DNA of 64,000 bases from Runella rosea (GCF_003325355.1 NZ_CP030850.1:2914001-2978000), one strand, 5' to 3'. Numbered from the stretch's first letter, positions 25,701-35,344 are shown. Made by a program: numbers and translations. Notes: generated by a model not told the origin, from the sequence alone.

Positions 25701-26402
25701 ATGCTCAAAGCCATTGCCTTAGACGACGAGCCGCCGGCCCTCCGCGTGATTACGTATTTCTGCGGTCAAGTGGATTTTGTTGACCTTCAAAAAACATTTT
25801 CCCGCACCGACGAAGCGTTTGAGTACCTCTCTGCAAACACCGTCGATTTGCTTTTTTTGGACATCAACATGCCATCCATGTCGGGCATTGAGTTCTACAA
25901 GGCCATTCCGCAAGATGCGATGGTGATCTTTACGACGGCCTACGCCGAATACGCCGTGGAGGGCTTTAATCTGAGCGCTATTGACTATTTATTGAAGCCT
26001 TTTACGTTCGAGCGTTTTGTGCAAGCGGTTCATAAAGCCAAAGACTACCAGCAGTTTCTCCAAAAATCCGAAGTACCCGAGCCGCCCCAATATCTGTTTA
26101 TCAAAGCTGATTACAGCGTCTACAAAATCGCTTTTAACGACATTGTTTTTATCGAAGGACTGGACGATTACCTCAAAATCCACCTTGAAGGCAGCAAACC
26201 CGTCGTAGCGCGTATGACCATGAAAGGAATCATGGAGAAGCTACCCCTGCAGGATTTTATTCGTGTTCATCGCTCGTTTATTGTGCCTTTTCGCCGTGTT
26301 GAAAATGTCCGCAATAGGCTCATTACGCTGGCAGGAGAAGAGATTCCGATTGGCAATAGTTATGAGAAAGAGTTTTTTCGGTTGTTTAAGGGCGCAAAAT
26401 GA
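25701..26402 (+). CDS. LytTR-family response regulator
   Basis: The 233-residue protein has a receiver domain (phospho-acceptor Asp in LLFLDINMPSMSG, about residue 54) and a LytTR DNA-binding domain (about 130-230, YSVYKIAFNDIVFIEGLDDYLKIH, RVHRSFIVPF, IPIGNSY). It forms an operon with the LytS-type kinase 5 bp upstream. A role in controlling the secreted S41 peptidase gene 188 bp downstream is possible but not shown. Confidence 0.95.
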   Translation: MLKAIALDDEPPALRVITYFCGQVDFVDLQKTFSRTDEAFEYLSANTVDLLFLDINMPSMSGIEFYKAIPQDAMVIFTTAYAEYAVEGFNLSAIDYLLKPFTFERFVQAVHKAKDYQQFLQKSEVPEPPQYLFIKADYSVYKIAFNDIVFIEGLDDYLKIHLEGSKPVVARMTMKGIMEKLPLQDFIRVHRSFIVPFRRVENVRNRLITLAGEEIPIGNSYEKEFFRLFKGAK

Positions 26403-26590
26403 CCAAAGCATAACCCACGCATTTTTCTCCGCTACATTCAGCTTCTTTACCGCAAATTTCCATTGCTTCGAAACGTTTGTTTGGGTTGATGCGTATAGGT
26501 TGTTAGTTCTCCCAATCATCCAAAACCCATTCAGAATTTGCGCCACCTCTCCCTGTTTTTCTTAATCATTCTCCCTAAAAAAACAGTGTT

Positions 26591-27922
26591 ATGAGCAGTA
26601 TCTCAAAATTTGCGATTGCAGCATTGGTAGCTTTTAGCGTGTTGGCCGTAAGCTGCAAACAAAACGATCCCGACCCACAAAGTTCCACTACCACTCCTAC
26701 CACCACAACGACCACGGCCGACATTCGGGATTCGTTGTGGGCCTATATGCAAGATGTGTACTTGTGGTACGACAAACTACCCACCAATTTTAACCCTCGA
26801 AACTACAGCAGTCCTGAAACTGAAATGGACGCTTTGCGGGCCTATCAGCCCCTCGACCAATGGTCGTTTGTAGAAAAAGCGGCCGATTTCAACAGTTATT
26901 TTTCCGACGGAGAAACCAGCGACTTTGGCTTTTGGATAAAGTTTGACGCCAACAACGACCTGCGCGTTCGGTACGTGTACGCTCAATCTCCAGCGGGTAA
27001 AGCGGGCATTGAGCGTGGTTGGAAACTGACCTCGGTGGACGGAAAATCCATCGCCACTCTATCGGACGATGCCATTATCAGCGCCTTTTATGACGCCACT
27101 TCCACCACGTTTGGATTTCTGAAGCCCGACGGAAGCTCAGTAACTATTCCACTGACTACCGCAACCTATACCATGAACACCGTTTTATATTCAAATACGT
27201 ACGAAGTAGCTGGTAAGAAAATTGGGTATTTTGTTTTTAACAGCTTCACGGGAACACCTTCACAAAACGAGCTCAAAGCGGTGTTGAGCAGCTTTGAAAC
27301 CGCTGGCATCAATGAACTCATCGTGGATTTGCGCTACAACGGCGGGGGCGATGTAGACACCCAAACCATGCTCGCCAACGCCCTTGCGCCCACAAGCGTG
27401 ACGCGCTCATCCGTGATGTTCAGCTATCAGCACAACCAAAAATTGGCGCAGTGGAACGAAACCATTCGATTTGCCAAAACGGGCTCCCTCAACCTGTCAC
27501 GTATTTTCTTTATCACCACTTCGTCTTCTGCTTCTGCGTCTGAATTGCTCATTAATAATTTAAAGCCTTACCTCGACGTAAAACTCATCGGCAGCGCCAC
27601 CCACGGCAAACCCGTCGGCATGTATGGCTTTGAGGTCATGGATTACGTGATTGCCCCCATTGCGTTCAAGACCGTCAACGCCAAAAACGTCGGTGATTAT
27701 TACGATGGTATTGCGGTTGATGCTTCGGTGTCCGATGGGCTGGACAAAAACTGGGGGAATCCGCTCGAAAACTGTCTGGCAACGGCCTTTAATTACATCC
27801 AAACGGGTAGCTTTACCATTACAGCCAACGCGCGTCTTTCAGCCGAACAGGAGCTAAAAAACAACTCATTCGACAAAAAATCCGTCAGGGATTTAGTGGT
27901 TAAGCACCGCAGCACACCCTAA
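26591..27922 (+). CDS. S41 family C-terminal-processing-type peptidase, lipoprotein
   Basis: The 443-residue protein has a lipobox (VLAVSC, Cys22), a low-complexity Ser/Thr linker, an N-terminal helical domain, a PDZ-like domain (VRYVYAQSPAGKAGIERGWKL) and a tail-specific protease domain with IVDLRYNGGGDVDT, the likely nucleophile in TTSSSASASELLINN and a lysine in SATHGKPVGMYGF. S41 enzymes cleave unfolded or tagged proteins in the periplasm. The threonine-rich linker resembles that of the dioxygenase lipoprotein encoded next. Confidence 0.93.
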   Translation: MSSISKFAIAALVAFSVLAVSCKQNDPDPQSSTTTPTTTTTTADIRDSLWAYMQDVYLWYDKLPTNFNPRNYSSPETEMDALRAYQPLDQWSFVEKAADFNSYFSDGETSDFGFWIKFDANNDLRVRYVYAQSPAGKAGIERGWKLTSVDGKSIATLSDDAIISAFYDATSTTFGFLKPDGSSVTIPLTTATYTMNTVLYSNTYEVAGKKIGYFVFNSFTGTPSQNELKAVLSSFETAGINELIVDLRYNGGGDVDTQTMLANALAPTSVTRSSVMFSYQHNQKLAQWNETIRFAKTGSLNLSRIFFITTSSSASASELLINNLKPYLDVKLIGSATHGKPVGMYGFEVMDYVIAPIAFKTVNAKNVGDYYDGIAVDASVSDGLDKNWGNPLENCLATAFNYIQTGSFTITANARLSAEQELKNNSFDKKSVRDLVVKHRSTP

Positions 27923-28040
27923 CATTTACCGCAGAAAACATTCTATTCACCTCAAATACAGCCTTTACCACAACGAAAGTGCAAGCATGAACGTATTAAG
28001 AGATGTAAACAATCACCTCTCTCTAAAAATTTATAAGAAC

Positions 28041-28772
28041 ATGGAACGCAAGGATTTTTTGAAAAAAAGTTTGTCATTTTTGGGAATTGCCGCCGTCACG
28101 CCGTTGGTAGGGGCTTGCAGCAAATCGGACGTTGACCCTACTACTACCACCACCACTACGGGGTCTACCAATGGCACCACGGGCAGCACTTGCGACGTCA
28201 CTCCTTCCGAGACCGAAGGGCCTTTTCCCACCAAAACCCCTAGCTCGCTGGTGTTGAAAGACATTCGTTCTGACCGTACGGGCATTCCGATGACCGCCAC
28301 GATTACCATCAGAAACAAAGCCAATGATTGTAAAGCCCTCGAAGGTGCTTTGGTAGATATTTGGCATTGCGATGCCGCAGGCAATTATTCAGAATACGGC
28401 GGAACGGGAATGCAGAGTACCAATTACACGGCAGTTCATTTTTTAAGGGGCCGCCAAATAACCGACGCGAGCGGCAACGTAGGCTTTACCACGATTTTCC
28501 CAGGTTGGTATTCGGGCCGTGCGGTGCATATTCACGTTCACATCTACAACGCCGCTGGCAAATCGCTGTTGGTTACGCAAATAGCCTTTCCCGCCGCAAT
28601 CTGTGACACGGTATTTACCACGGCAACGAATTTTTATACCAAAGGAAAAGCCGACACCACCAACGAAAGAGACAACGTTTTCAGCGATGGTTTTGCCAAT
28701 GAGATGGCTACCATAACGGGCAGTGTAGCCAACGGGTACGCTTTAACACATACCATAGTGGTCAGTGCCTAA
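28041..28772 (+). CDS. Intradiol ring-cleavage dioxygenase-like lipoprotein
   Basis: Start at ATG 28041 gives 243 residues; an in-frame ATG at 27987 adds 18 residues ahead of the signal. The protein has a lipobox (LVGACSK), a threonine/glycine linker, then the protocatechuate/catechol dioxygenase fold: TPSETEGPFPT, GALVDIWHCDAAGNYSEYGG and TIFPGWYSGRAVHIHVH, where two Tyr and two His bind Fe(III). Cytosolic relatives open catechol rings; exported lipoprotein versions are common in Bacteroidota and fungi and may act on plant or humic phenolics. Confidence 0.9.
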   Translation: MERKDFLKKSLSFLGIAAVTPLVGACSKSDVDPTTTTTTTGSTNGTTGSTCDVTPSETEGPFPTKTPSSLVLKDIRSDRTGIPMTATITIRNKANDCKALEGALVDIWHCDAAGNYSEYGGTGMQSTNYTAVHFLRGRQITDASGNVGFTTIFPGWYSGRAVHIHVHIYNAAGKSLLVTQIAFPAAICDTVFTTATNFYTKGKADTTNERDNVFSDGFANEMATITGSVANGYALTHTIVVSA

Positions 28773-28818
28773 TGATTTTGCCAGCACTATATTATTCAAG
28801 AAAAAAAACCTGACAGGA

Positions 28819-29523
28819 ATGACCCAAATTGAAGCAACGATTTTTTTGGCCGAGCAACGCGGCTGTTCGCAAACCGATTGGTTTCGGAGTTTTCATGGCT
28901 TCAATTTTGGGGCATACCATAGCGAGCACCGTCAGCCGTTTGGCCGATTGAAGGTTTTTAATGACGACACCCTCGCTGCCCAAAAAAGCCTTAAAATGCA
29001 GATAGATGAAAACACAGAAGTGATTTTGCTGCCCCTCGTAGGAGCCATTGAATACCGCAATAGCTTAGGAGGAGCTGGTTTTGTAGAAGCAGGGCAGGTG
29101 CAAATTTTCTCCGCAACCCAAGGCATGGAGTACGAAATCGCCAATCCATATCCTGACGAGTTGGTCAATTTTATACAGATTTGGCTCATGGGAAATGAGC
29201 AAGAATTTACGCCAAGTTTAATCCAAAAATCGTTTGATTTCCAACAAAAAAATCAATTACACCTTATTCTCTCCACCCAAACAAAGGCCTACATTGGTCA
29301 ATTCGGCGGGCGGGAAGAAGGGGTTTATGAAGTGCAACATCCCGATACGCATGGGATTTTTGTATTTGTTATTGAGGGCGCTTTTGAAGTACAAAACCGC
29401 CTGCTTCACCCACGCGACGGCCTTGCCCTGCAAGGACTAGACACAGTTGAATTTGAGGCCCTTTCCAACGATGCCATTCTCCTTTTATTGGAAATATCGC
29501 TTGAACCGTATGTGGCCAGCTAA
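28819..29523 (+). CDS. Pirin-like bicupin protein (quercetinase-like)
   Basis: The ATG at 28819 gives 234 residues. It has the short pirin/YhaK pattern: TDWFRSFHGFNFGAYHSEHRQPFGRLKVFNDD and a YEVQHPDTHGIFVFVIEGAFEV cupin segment, but the classic HPHxG metal motif is altered, so metal binding is uncertain. It follows the dioxygenase by 46 bp on the same strand, which suggests a shared role in aromatic-compound handling, although it has no export signal. Confidence 0.75.
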   Translation: MTQIEATIFLAEQRGCSQTDWFRSFHGFNFGAYHSEHRQPFGRLKVFNDDTLAAQKSLKMQIDENTEVILLPLVGAIEYRNSLGGAGFVEAGQVQIFSATQGMEYEIANPYPDELVNFIQIWLMGNEQEFTPSLIQKSFDFQQKNQLHLILSTQTKAYIGQFGGREEGVYEVQHPDTHGIFVFVIEGAFEVQNRLLHPRDGLALQGLDTVEFEALSNDAILLLLEISLEPYVAS

Positions 29524-29560
29524 ATCTTAGATGCCTTATATGGTTAAGGACTTTTTTTCG

Positions 29561-29581
29561 TTTTAAGAATTGCTCTTAAAA
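29561..29581. other. Hairpin directly before the metzincin start codon
   Basis: TTTTAAGA (29561-29568) pairs with TCTTAAAA (29574-29581) around a 5-nt loop, ending 8 bp before the ATG at 29590. It follows a T-run, so in this direction it is not a classic terminator. Confidence 0.35.
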
Positions 29582-29589
29582 TCCATAAA

Positions 29590-30267
29590 ATGGCCGCTTT
29601 AGCAATCCGAAACGAACAAAGTCAAATCGTTACCATCTCTGCCAAGCTTATTTTCTACGGCACCCAAGCTACTAATGAGTTAGCAAAAAAAATAGCCACC
29701 GAAATTCGTGACATGTACCACGAACCCAAGGCGTTTGTAAACCTAAACGGTACCGTTTACGAAGTTCATATGCGGATTGAATATGAAGTGTTTAGCTTTG
29801 AAGAAGTGATTCCATTGGCTTTCAAAAACACCAATTTTCGTTACAATTTCATTCGCCTCGAAGCCCAGAACCACGTTACGCGCTCGTTCATGGGCTTTGG
29901 TTTAGGCGATAACGTCGGGCACTGGATTACGTCCGACAATTTGGGAGACTCTACCACCGCTGCTCACGAATTCGGCCACGCCTTAGGACTTGACCATCCT
30001 GAGCGTTATGATTTCCGAGGCTTGGGCAACCCTGGTATCATGGCTCCGCGCGGCACGATTGTCGATGCGCATTTGCAATGGAATCCCGCCGTAGCAGCCG
30101 GCGAATACGGCGGCACACTCAAGCCCTTTCACCGCCGCGTGCAAGCCTACGAAATTGAGGCAATTTTTAATAATTTGGATTTTGACAGCAACGGCTACGC
30201 CGAAATCGGGCATTTGAGTAATGTGCTGTTCACAGAAAATGGTGACCCACTGAATATCATTTTTTAA
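29590..30267 (+). CDS. Small metzincin-type zinc protease without export signal
   Basis: The 225-residue protein contains the full metzincin site HEFGHALGLDHP (HExxHxxGxxH, about residues 126-136) and a plausible Met-turn in NPGIMAPRG. Near the C terminus DFDSNGYAEI resembles an EF-hand loop (Asp1, Asp3, Asn5, Glu9) though its twelfth position is His. There is no signal peptide; the N terminus MAALAIRNEQSQIVTISAKLIFYG looks like a beta-strand. M10/M57-like peptidases normally act outside the cell, so secretion by another route or use as an effector is possible. Confidence 0.75.
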   Translation: MAALAIRNEQSQIVTISAKLIFYGTQATNELAKKIATEIRDMYHEPKAFVNLNGTVYEVHMRIEYEVFSFEEVIPLAFKNTNFRYNFIRLEAQNHVTRSFMGFGLGDNVGHWITSDNLGDSTTAAHEFGHALGLDHPERYDFRGLGNPGIMAPRGTIVDAHLQWNPAVAAGEYGGTLKPFHRRVQAYEIEAIFNNLDFDSNGYAEIGHLSNVLFTENGDPLNIIF

Positions 30268-30425
30268 AGATTCTGGTGTCAATTTTCTGTCTCTCCACAG
30301 GCAATTGGGGTACCTTCACACGTGGATAAAAGCATCAAATAGTAGAATAAGAAAATAAAAACTCCCTTTCCGACGTTTTTTCAAAAGGTGCAAATCTTAT
30401 CGATAAACACTTTAACTACAGCCTT

Positions 30426-32894
30426 TTGAAAAACAAACTACTGCTAACCAGCCTTTTCCTGCTGCCTTTTTTATCCTTTTCTCAAGAGTATTATACACTG
30501 CGCGGCTACGTCTATTCCGAAAACAACGAGCCGTTGGCAGGTGCTTCGATTCGGGTGGTCAACAACAATACGGGCACGGTAACCAACGCGCAAGGCAAGT
30601 ATGAAATCAAACTATTGGAAGGTTTGAACCGCATTTCGGTTTCTTCCATGGCCTATCAAACGGAGGTATTTGAGGTGGTGGCTAATAAAGATTTGGTAAA
30701 GAATATTTTCCTAAAAATTGACCATAAGCAGTTGGATGAGGTCGTGGTGAAAATCAAAAAGAAAGATGAATCGTATGAAGTCATTAAAAAAGTGCTTGAA
30801 AACAAGGAAGCAATTTTAAAACAATACCAAAACTACAAAGCCAAGGCGTACATCAAAAGTGTGGAGGTAGTTGAAAAGAAAGTTGTAAAAAAGAAAGACG
30901 AAGATTTGCCTCCAAAGCCAGACGAGCAACTTCAAATCAACGAAAAATCACTAACTCCTAAAGACAGCATTCCCAATCTCAACATTTTTGAGTGCCAACT
31001 CATCAGGCACCAAAGCAATAGCGGTCAGCAAAAAGAAGAGCGGGAGGCCGTCAAGAGAATCGGCGACCAAAGCACCCTTTTTTTCAAATCAGTCACCGAC
31101 GGGGAGTTTAATTTTTACCAAAATCACCAAAAAATAGCCAAAATCGGTGACAACGAAATCACTTCTCCTTTGAGCGACCTTACTTTTCTGAGTTATAAAT
31201 TTCAGTTGCTCAAGTACTATTTTGTGGGTCAGGACAAGATATTTCAAATCAAAGTCACTCCCCGCGCCTTGGGCAACGCGCTGTATGAGGGTACAATAGA
31301 GGTGTTGGAAGACAAATGGGTACTACGAAATGTGGATTTGAAATTAACCAAAAGAGGGCTGCTGCGTTATGACGAATTTGGGGTAAAGCAGGAATTTGAA
31401 AACATTCAAAACCGTTGGGTTCCGTCAAAAATTACTTATACGTGGAAAGTCAAAGAAGGCGGGACGAAAAAATCTGGCAAGACCGAAGTCATTCACTCCG
31501 ACTATGCATTTGACCTGAATTTACCCAAACGATTTTTTGGGGATGAAGTAGGCGTCACAACCGAAAATGCCTACAAAAGAGATTCTGTATTTTGGGAGAA
31601 AATCAGGCCTCATCCCCTCACCAAAGACGAGCAAAAGGTCATCAAGGAAAAAGAACGGCTTGAAAGATTGCAAAACTCAAAAGCCTATTTAGATTCTATC
31701 GACAAGATTTACAATCGAATCACGCTTCCCAAAGTCCTCTATTTGGGCATGGGCCACATCAATCGCGAAAAGAAAAACAATTGGTATTTTGACCCAATTT
31801 TGGGTCTTGTTGACCCTTTGGCCATCGGTGGCTGGCGAATTCGATACGGTTTGGGTTATTATAAGCGTCAGGAGAACCGTAAACAGGTGTGGATCAATAC
31901 GAACTTAACATATGGCTTTAAAAACGACGACCTGAGGGGGTATGTCAACCTAAATTATTTTTACAATCCGCTCAAAGTATCCAACATTTACTTTGCAGTC
32001 GGGTCGGGTTTCAACGTTATTAATGGGGCCGCCACCTTGAGCGATATAGCCCGACGCAGCAATTTTTATAAAAATAAGTATGCCGAAATTCGCCACCGTA
32101 CCGAACTCTTCAACGGGTTTTATCTCAATACGCAAATGTATTATGAAAACCGCAGCGATTTGACAGATTTTAAATTTGGGTCTTTGGGCGATAAAATTTT
32201 CAGTAACAATACCCCGCAATCCTTCCCCACCAGTCATGTGTACCGAACCAACATCGGCATCGAATACACCCCTCGGCAGTTGTATTTGAGAGAACCCAAT
32301 GAAAAAGTAATTCTGGGCTCAAAATACCCCACTTTCAGCGTTAATATAGACCGCGCATGGCCCATTAGCGGGCAAAACAACAACGTATTTACCCACTTGT
32401 CAGCCTCTGTTCGGCAAACTTTCAACATTGGTATCATCGGCACCTCCGAATACCGGCTCAACGTTGGAAAGTTTCTGGATACCACCAGCTTAGCGGTGAT
32501 GGATTACAAATACATGCGGGGCGGCGACAACTATTTTTTCTCCCCCGCCATGCTTACTTACCAACTGATTCCCAAGACGTTCCCTGTCTTCAATTGGTAT
32601 TTTGAATCGCACTACGTGCATCAGTTCAACGGTTTTCTCACGAGCAAGATACCGTTATTCAACAAAACCAAGATTAGAGAAGTGGCAGGGGCTGGTTTTT
32701 TATACGTTCCCGAACGAAAATACCAATACTCGGAAGTATTTTTTGGATTGAACCGGGTCTTCAAAATAGGCCGAGAAAGAATACGCCTCGGCGCGTATTA
32801 TGTCATTGGCCAATCCAACGACTTTGGCGTCAGAAATGGTTTCAAATTTTCTTTAGAGCCTTACAACCACAGTAAGAATACGTGGAGTTTTTGA
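30426..32894 (+). CDS. DUF5686/carboxypeptidase-regulatory-like outer-membrane protein
   Basis: The only start that fits is TTG at 30426: a stop lies in frame at 30348, no ATG intervenes, and the signal peptide MKNKLLLTSLFLLPFLSFS begins exactly there. Residues about 22-108 form a CarboxypepD_reg-like domain (AGASIRVVNNNTGTVTNAQGKYEI). The remaining 700 residues are the DUF5686 beta-rich region ending in barrel-like strands. Such proteins are common in Bacteroidota outer membranes; function is unknown. It is convergent with the ABC exporter gene, 22 bp apart. Confidence 0.88.
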   Translation: MKNKLLLTSLFLLPFLSFSQEYYTLRGYVYSENNEPLAGASIRVVNNNTGTVTNAQGKYEIKLLEGLNRISVSSMAYQTEVFEVVANKDLVKNIFLKIDHKQLDEVVVKIKKKDESYEVIKKVLENKEAILKQYQNYKAKAYIKSVEVVEKKVVKKKDEDLPPKPDEQLQINEKSLTPKDSIPNLNIFECQLIRHQSNSGQQKEEREAVKRIGDQSTLFFKSVTDGEFNFYQNHQKIAKIGDNEITSPLSDLTFLSYKFQLLKYYFVGQDKIFQIKVTPRALGNALYEGTIEVLEDKWVLRNVDLKLTKRGLLRYDEFGVKQEFENIQNRWVPSKITYTWKVKEGGTKKSGKTEVIHSDYAFDLNLPKRFFGDEVGVTTENAYKRDSVFWEKIRPHPLTKDEQKVIKEKERLERLQNSKAYLDSIDKIYNRITLPKVLYLGMGHINREKKNNWYFDPILGLVDPLAIGGWRIRYGLGYYKRQENRKQVWINTNLTYGFKNDDLRGYVNLNYFYNPLKVSNIYFAVGSGFNVINGAATLSDIARRSNFYKNKYAEIRHRTELFNGFYLNTQMYYENRSDLTDFKFGSLGDKIFSNNTPQSFPTSHVYRTNIGIEYTPRQLYLREPNEKVILGSKYPTFSVNIDRAWPISGQNNNVFTHLSASVRQTFNIGIIGTSEYRLNVGKFLDTTSLAVMDYKYMRGGDNYFFSPAMLTYQLIPKTFPVFNWYFESHYVHQFNGFLTSKIPLFNKTKIREVAGAGFLYVPERKYQYSEVFFGLNRVFKIGRERIRLGAYYVIGQSNDFGVRNGFKFSLEPYNHSKNTWSF

Positions 32895-32916
32895 AGAAAA
32901 TCGTCCGACGGTTCCA

Positions 32917-34740
32917 TCAACTTTGCATGACGCTCAGCTTTCGATAAAACCCTTTTTCATCCGTCAACAGGTCGTCGTGTGTGCCGCGTTCGATGATTTT
33001 TCCGCCGCTCAATACTAGGATTTCATCAGCGTGCTGAATCGTGCTGAGTCGGTGCGCAATGACGAGTGTTGTACGGTTTTTCATCAAATTGGTCAAAGCT
33101 TCCTGCACCAATTTTTCGGATTCGGTATCCAAGGCCGAAGTCGCCTCATCCAAGATCAATATAGGTGGATTTTTCAGGATCGCCCGCGCAATGCTCAGGC
33201 GTTGGCGCTGCCCGCCCGACAGCTTCGTGCCCCGGTCGCCGATGACGGTCTGGTAGCCGTCGTTTTGTTCCACAATAAATTGGTGCGCATTGGCAATTTT
33301 AGCCGCCGCCATGACCTGTTCTTCCGAAGCATCCGTGCCGAAAGCGATGTTATTAAAAATGGTATCGTTAAACAAAATGGACTCCTGCGTCACAATGCCC
33401 ATTTGGTCGCGCAGTGATTTTGTAGTTACGTCACGCAAGTCAACGCCATCCATTAAAATCTTACCCTCAATGGGGTCGTAAAAACGCGGCACCATATCGG
33501 CCACCGTCGATTTCCCACCTCCAGAAGAGCCCACCAAGGCCACGGTTTTACCTTTTTCAATCGTAAACGAAATATCCTGTAAAACAGGAATACCTTTTTC
33601 GTACTCAAAAAATACGTTTTGAAATTCAATGGCGTGGCTAAATGTTTTCACCTGTACCGCATTCGGCGCATCTTTTACCTCAACAGGTGTATCAATGAGT
33701 CGCATAATACGCTCACCCGATGCCACCCCGCGCTGAATCCCACTCACAGCATTGGAGATTTCTTTGGCGGGTCGCAATACCTGCGAAAAGATGATGATGT
33801 ACGTCACAAAGGTAGACGCCGAAAGCTCAAAATTATCCGATAAGACCATCGAACCGCCGTACAATAAAATGCCCGCCACCACAGCCACACCCATAAATTC
33901 CGACATCGGCGGGGCTAATTCCTGTCGAAAAACCATCCGCAATAATGCATGACGATAGCCTTGGTTTTCGGCGGCAAAGCGCTTTTGAATCACTTTTTCA
34001 GCATTAAAGCCTTTCACGACCCGAATACCGCCAAAGGTTTCGTCCAACACGCTGATGATATTGCTCAACCGCTGCTGCACTTCCGACGCCGATTCTTTCA
34101 GTTTTTTGGCTAATGTGCCGATGATAATTCCCGACAGCGGAATCACGATGAGCGTAAAAAAGGTCAGCTTGACCGACATTGCAAACAACGTTACGAAATA
34201 GAAAATCAGCGTAAAAAGCTCTTTGAACAACGCACTGAACGCCCGCCCAAGTGAGTTTTCAATTTCCTGCACGTCCGTCGTAACACGCGAAATAAGGTCG
34301 CCTTTGCGCTCATTGGAAAAGAACGACAAGCTCAACCGAATGGCGTTGTCAAAAACTGCCTGCCGCAGTTGCGACACGGTATAGGCTTTGAAGTTTTCGA
34401 TGATACGAATGGAAAAATACTTAAACACGTTGGACAACAACACACAAATCATGATGGCTCCGCACACAAACTGCAACGCGCCGTATTTGCCATAATCCTG
34501 AATGGCGTGGCCGAAATAATACTGAAACAAATCCACCAAATAGGCCGCGTCGAACCGAAATGACGGGAAAACCAACTGCTCAGGGATTTTTGCTTTTCCG
34601 AAAAGAACATCCAACAAAGGCTGAATCAACGTAAAATTGAGCACCCCAAACAAGCTACCCAATAATGAAGTAATAAAGTACGGCCCCACGTATCGGCTCA
34701 ACGGACGCGCGTACTGTAAAATGCGCCAATAAATTTTCAT
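32917..34740 (-). CDS. MsbA-like ABC exporter (fused permease and ATPase)
   Basis: This 607-residue half-transporter has a six-helix ABC membrane domain (about 15-330) and an ATPase with Walker A LVGSSGGGKSTV, signature LSGGQRQRLSIARAI, Walker B ILILDEATSAL and H-loop IAHRL. It should form a homodimer moving lipids, lipopolysaccharide or drugs across the inner membrane. Its ATG touches the stop of the upstream DUF5615 toxin-like gene (TAG then ATG), so it is read as the third gene of the DUF433-DUF5615 transcript, which is odd for an essential-type exporter. Confidence 0.94.
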   Translation of the reverse strand: MKIYWRILQYARPLSRYVGPYFITSLLGSLFGVLNFTLIQPLLDVLFGKAKIPEQLVFPSFRFDAAYLVDLFQYYFGHAIQDYGKYGALQFVCGAIMICVLLSNVFKYFSIRIIENFKAYTVSQLRQAVFDNAIRLSLSFFSNERKGDLISRVTTDVQEIENSLGRAFSALFKELFTLIFYFVTLFAMSVKLTFFTLIVIPLSGIIIGTLAKKLKESASEVQQRLSNIISVLDETFGGIRVVKGFNAEKVIQKRFAAENQGYRHALLRMVFRQELAPPMSEFMGVAVVAGILLYGGSMVLSDNFELSASTFVTYIIIFSQVLRPAKEISNAVSGIQRGVASGERIMRLIDTPVEVKDAPNAVQVKTFSHAIEFQNVFFEYEKGIPVLQDISFTIEKGKTVALVGSSGGGKSTVADMVPRFYDPIEGKILMDGVDLRDVTTKSLRDQMGIVTQESILFNDTIFNNIAFGTDASEEQVMAAAKIANAHQFIVEQNDGYQTVIGDRGTKLSGGQRQRLSIARAILKNPPILILDEATSALDTESEKLVQEALTNLMKNRTTLVIAHRLSTIQHADEILVLSGGKIIERGTHDDLLTDEKGFYRKLSVMQS

Positions 34741-35094
34741 CTAAATGTGTATCTCAATTTTATCAATCCCAACAATGACGAGGTCTTTATGGTTGAGAAG
34801 GTGCAGAAGTTTATCAAAGTTATTTTCAAAAATAGCCTTTAAGTCTTTTATTCGAATATTTCCGACTCGTACCAAAATAAGCTTTTCAGGCTGATGCTTT
34901 AAAACAAACGAATTGTAGAAATCTTTGTCTTTTGTAATTACTATGTACCCTTCCCGTTCAGCCAATGCTACTATTTCTTGATCAGGAGTATCATTTTTAA
35001 AAGGTAAATCAAGCGTATGACATGCCTCATAACCACGGCTCGAAAAGACAAATTTTAAGGCCGGCGGAAGTTGAGCGTCGATGAGAAATTTCAT
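34741..35094 (-). CDS. DUF5615 PIN-like toxin candidate
   Basis: The ATG at 35094 gives 117 residues. The protein reads as a DUF5615/PIN-like fold: MKFLIDAQLPPAL with the first acidic residue, HTLDLPFKNDTPDQEIVALA, and VITKDKDFYNSF with the later acidic cluster. PIN-like proteins are RNases that act as toxins. Its start overlaps the stop of the DUF433 antitoxin by 3 bases (ATGA arrangement), showing translational coupling, and its stop abuts the ABC exporter start. Confidence 0.85.
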   Translation of the reverse strand: MKFLIDAQLPPALKFVFSSRGYEACHTLDLPFKNDTPDQEIVALAEREGYIVITKDKDFYNSFVLKHQPEKLILVRVGNIRIKDLKAIFENNFDKLLHLLNHKDLVIVGIDKIEIHI

Positions 35095-35324
35095 GCCGCT
35101 AAATTTGCCCCCTGAACTTTCAAAGTAGCCAATGCATATTGAAGGCAAGCCAATAAATCCTCTTTTTCTAAATCGGGAAAGGACTCTAAGACCTCGTCAA
35201 TACTATCGCCGGCGGCAAGGTATTCCAAAAGACCCTCTACTAAGTAACGCGTATTCCTGATGGTAGGCTTTCCGTGACCTACATTTGGATTTAGCGTAAT
35301 ACGACTCAAAAGAGTTGTTTCCAT
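35091..35324 (-). CDS. DUF433 antitoxin candidate
   Basis: This 77-residue protein has the DUF433 pattern (SRITLNPNVGHGKPTIRNTR, then VEGLLEYLAAGDSIDEVLESFP and EDLLACLQYA), a small DNA-binding fold paired with DUF5615 toxins across bacteria. As antitoxin it should bind the toxin and repress the operon. A TAACTTTG promoter element lies 21 bp upstream. Confidence 0.88.
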   Translation of the reverse strand: METTLLSRITLNPNVGHGKPTIRNTRYLVEGLLEYLAAGDSIDEVLESFPDLEKEDLLACLQYALATLKVQGANLAA

Positions 35325-35344
35325 GTATCTTCAAAATTAAAAGG

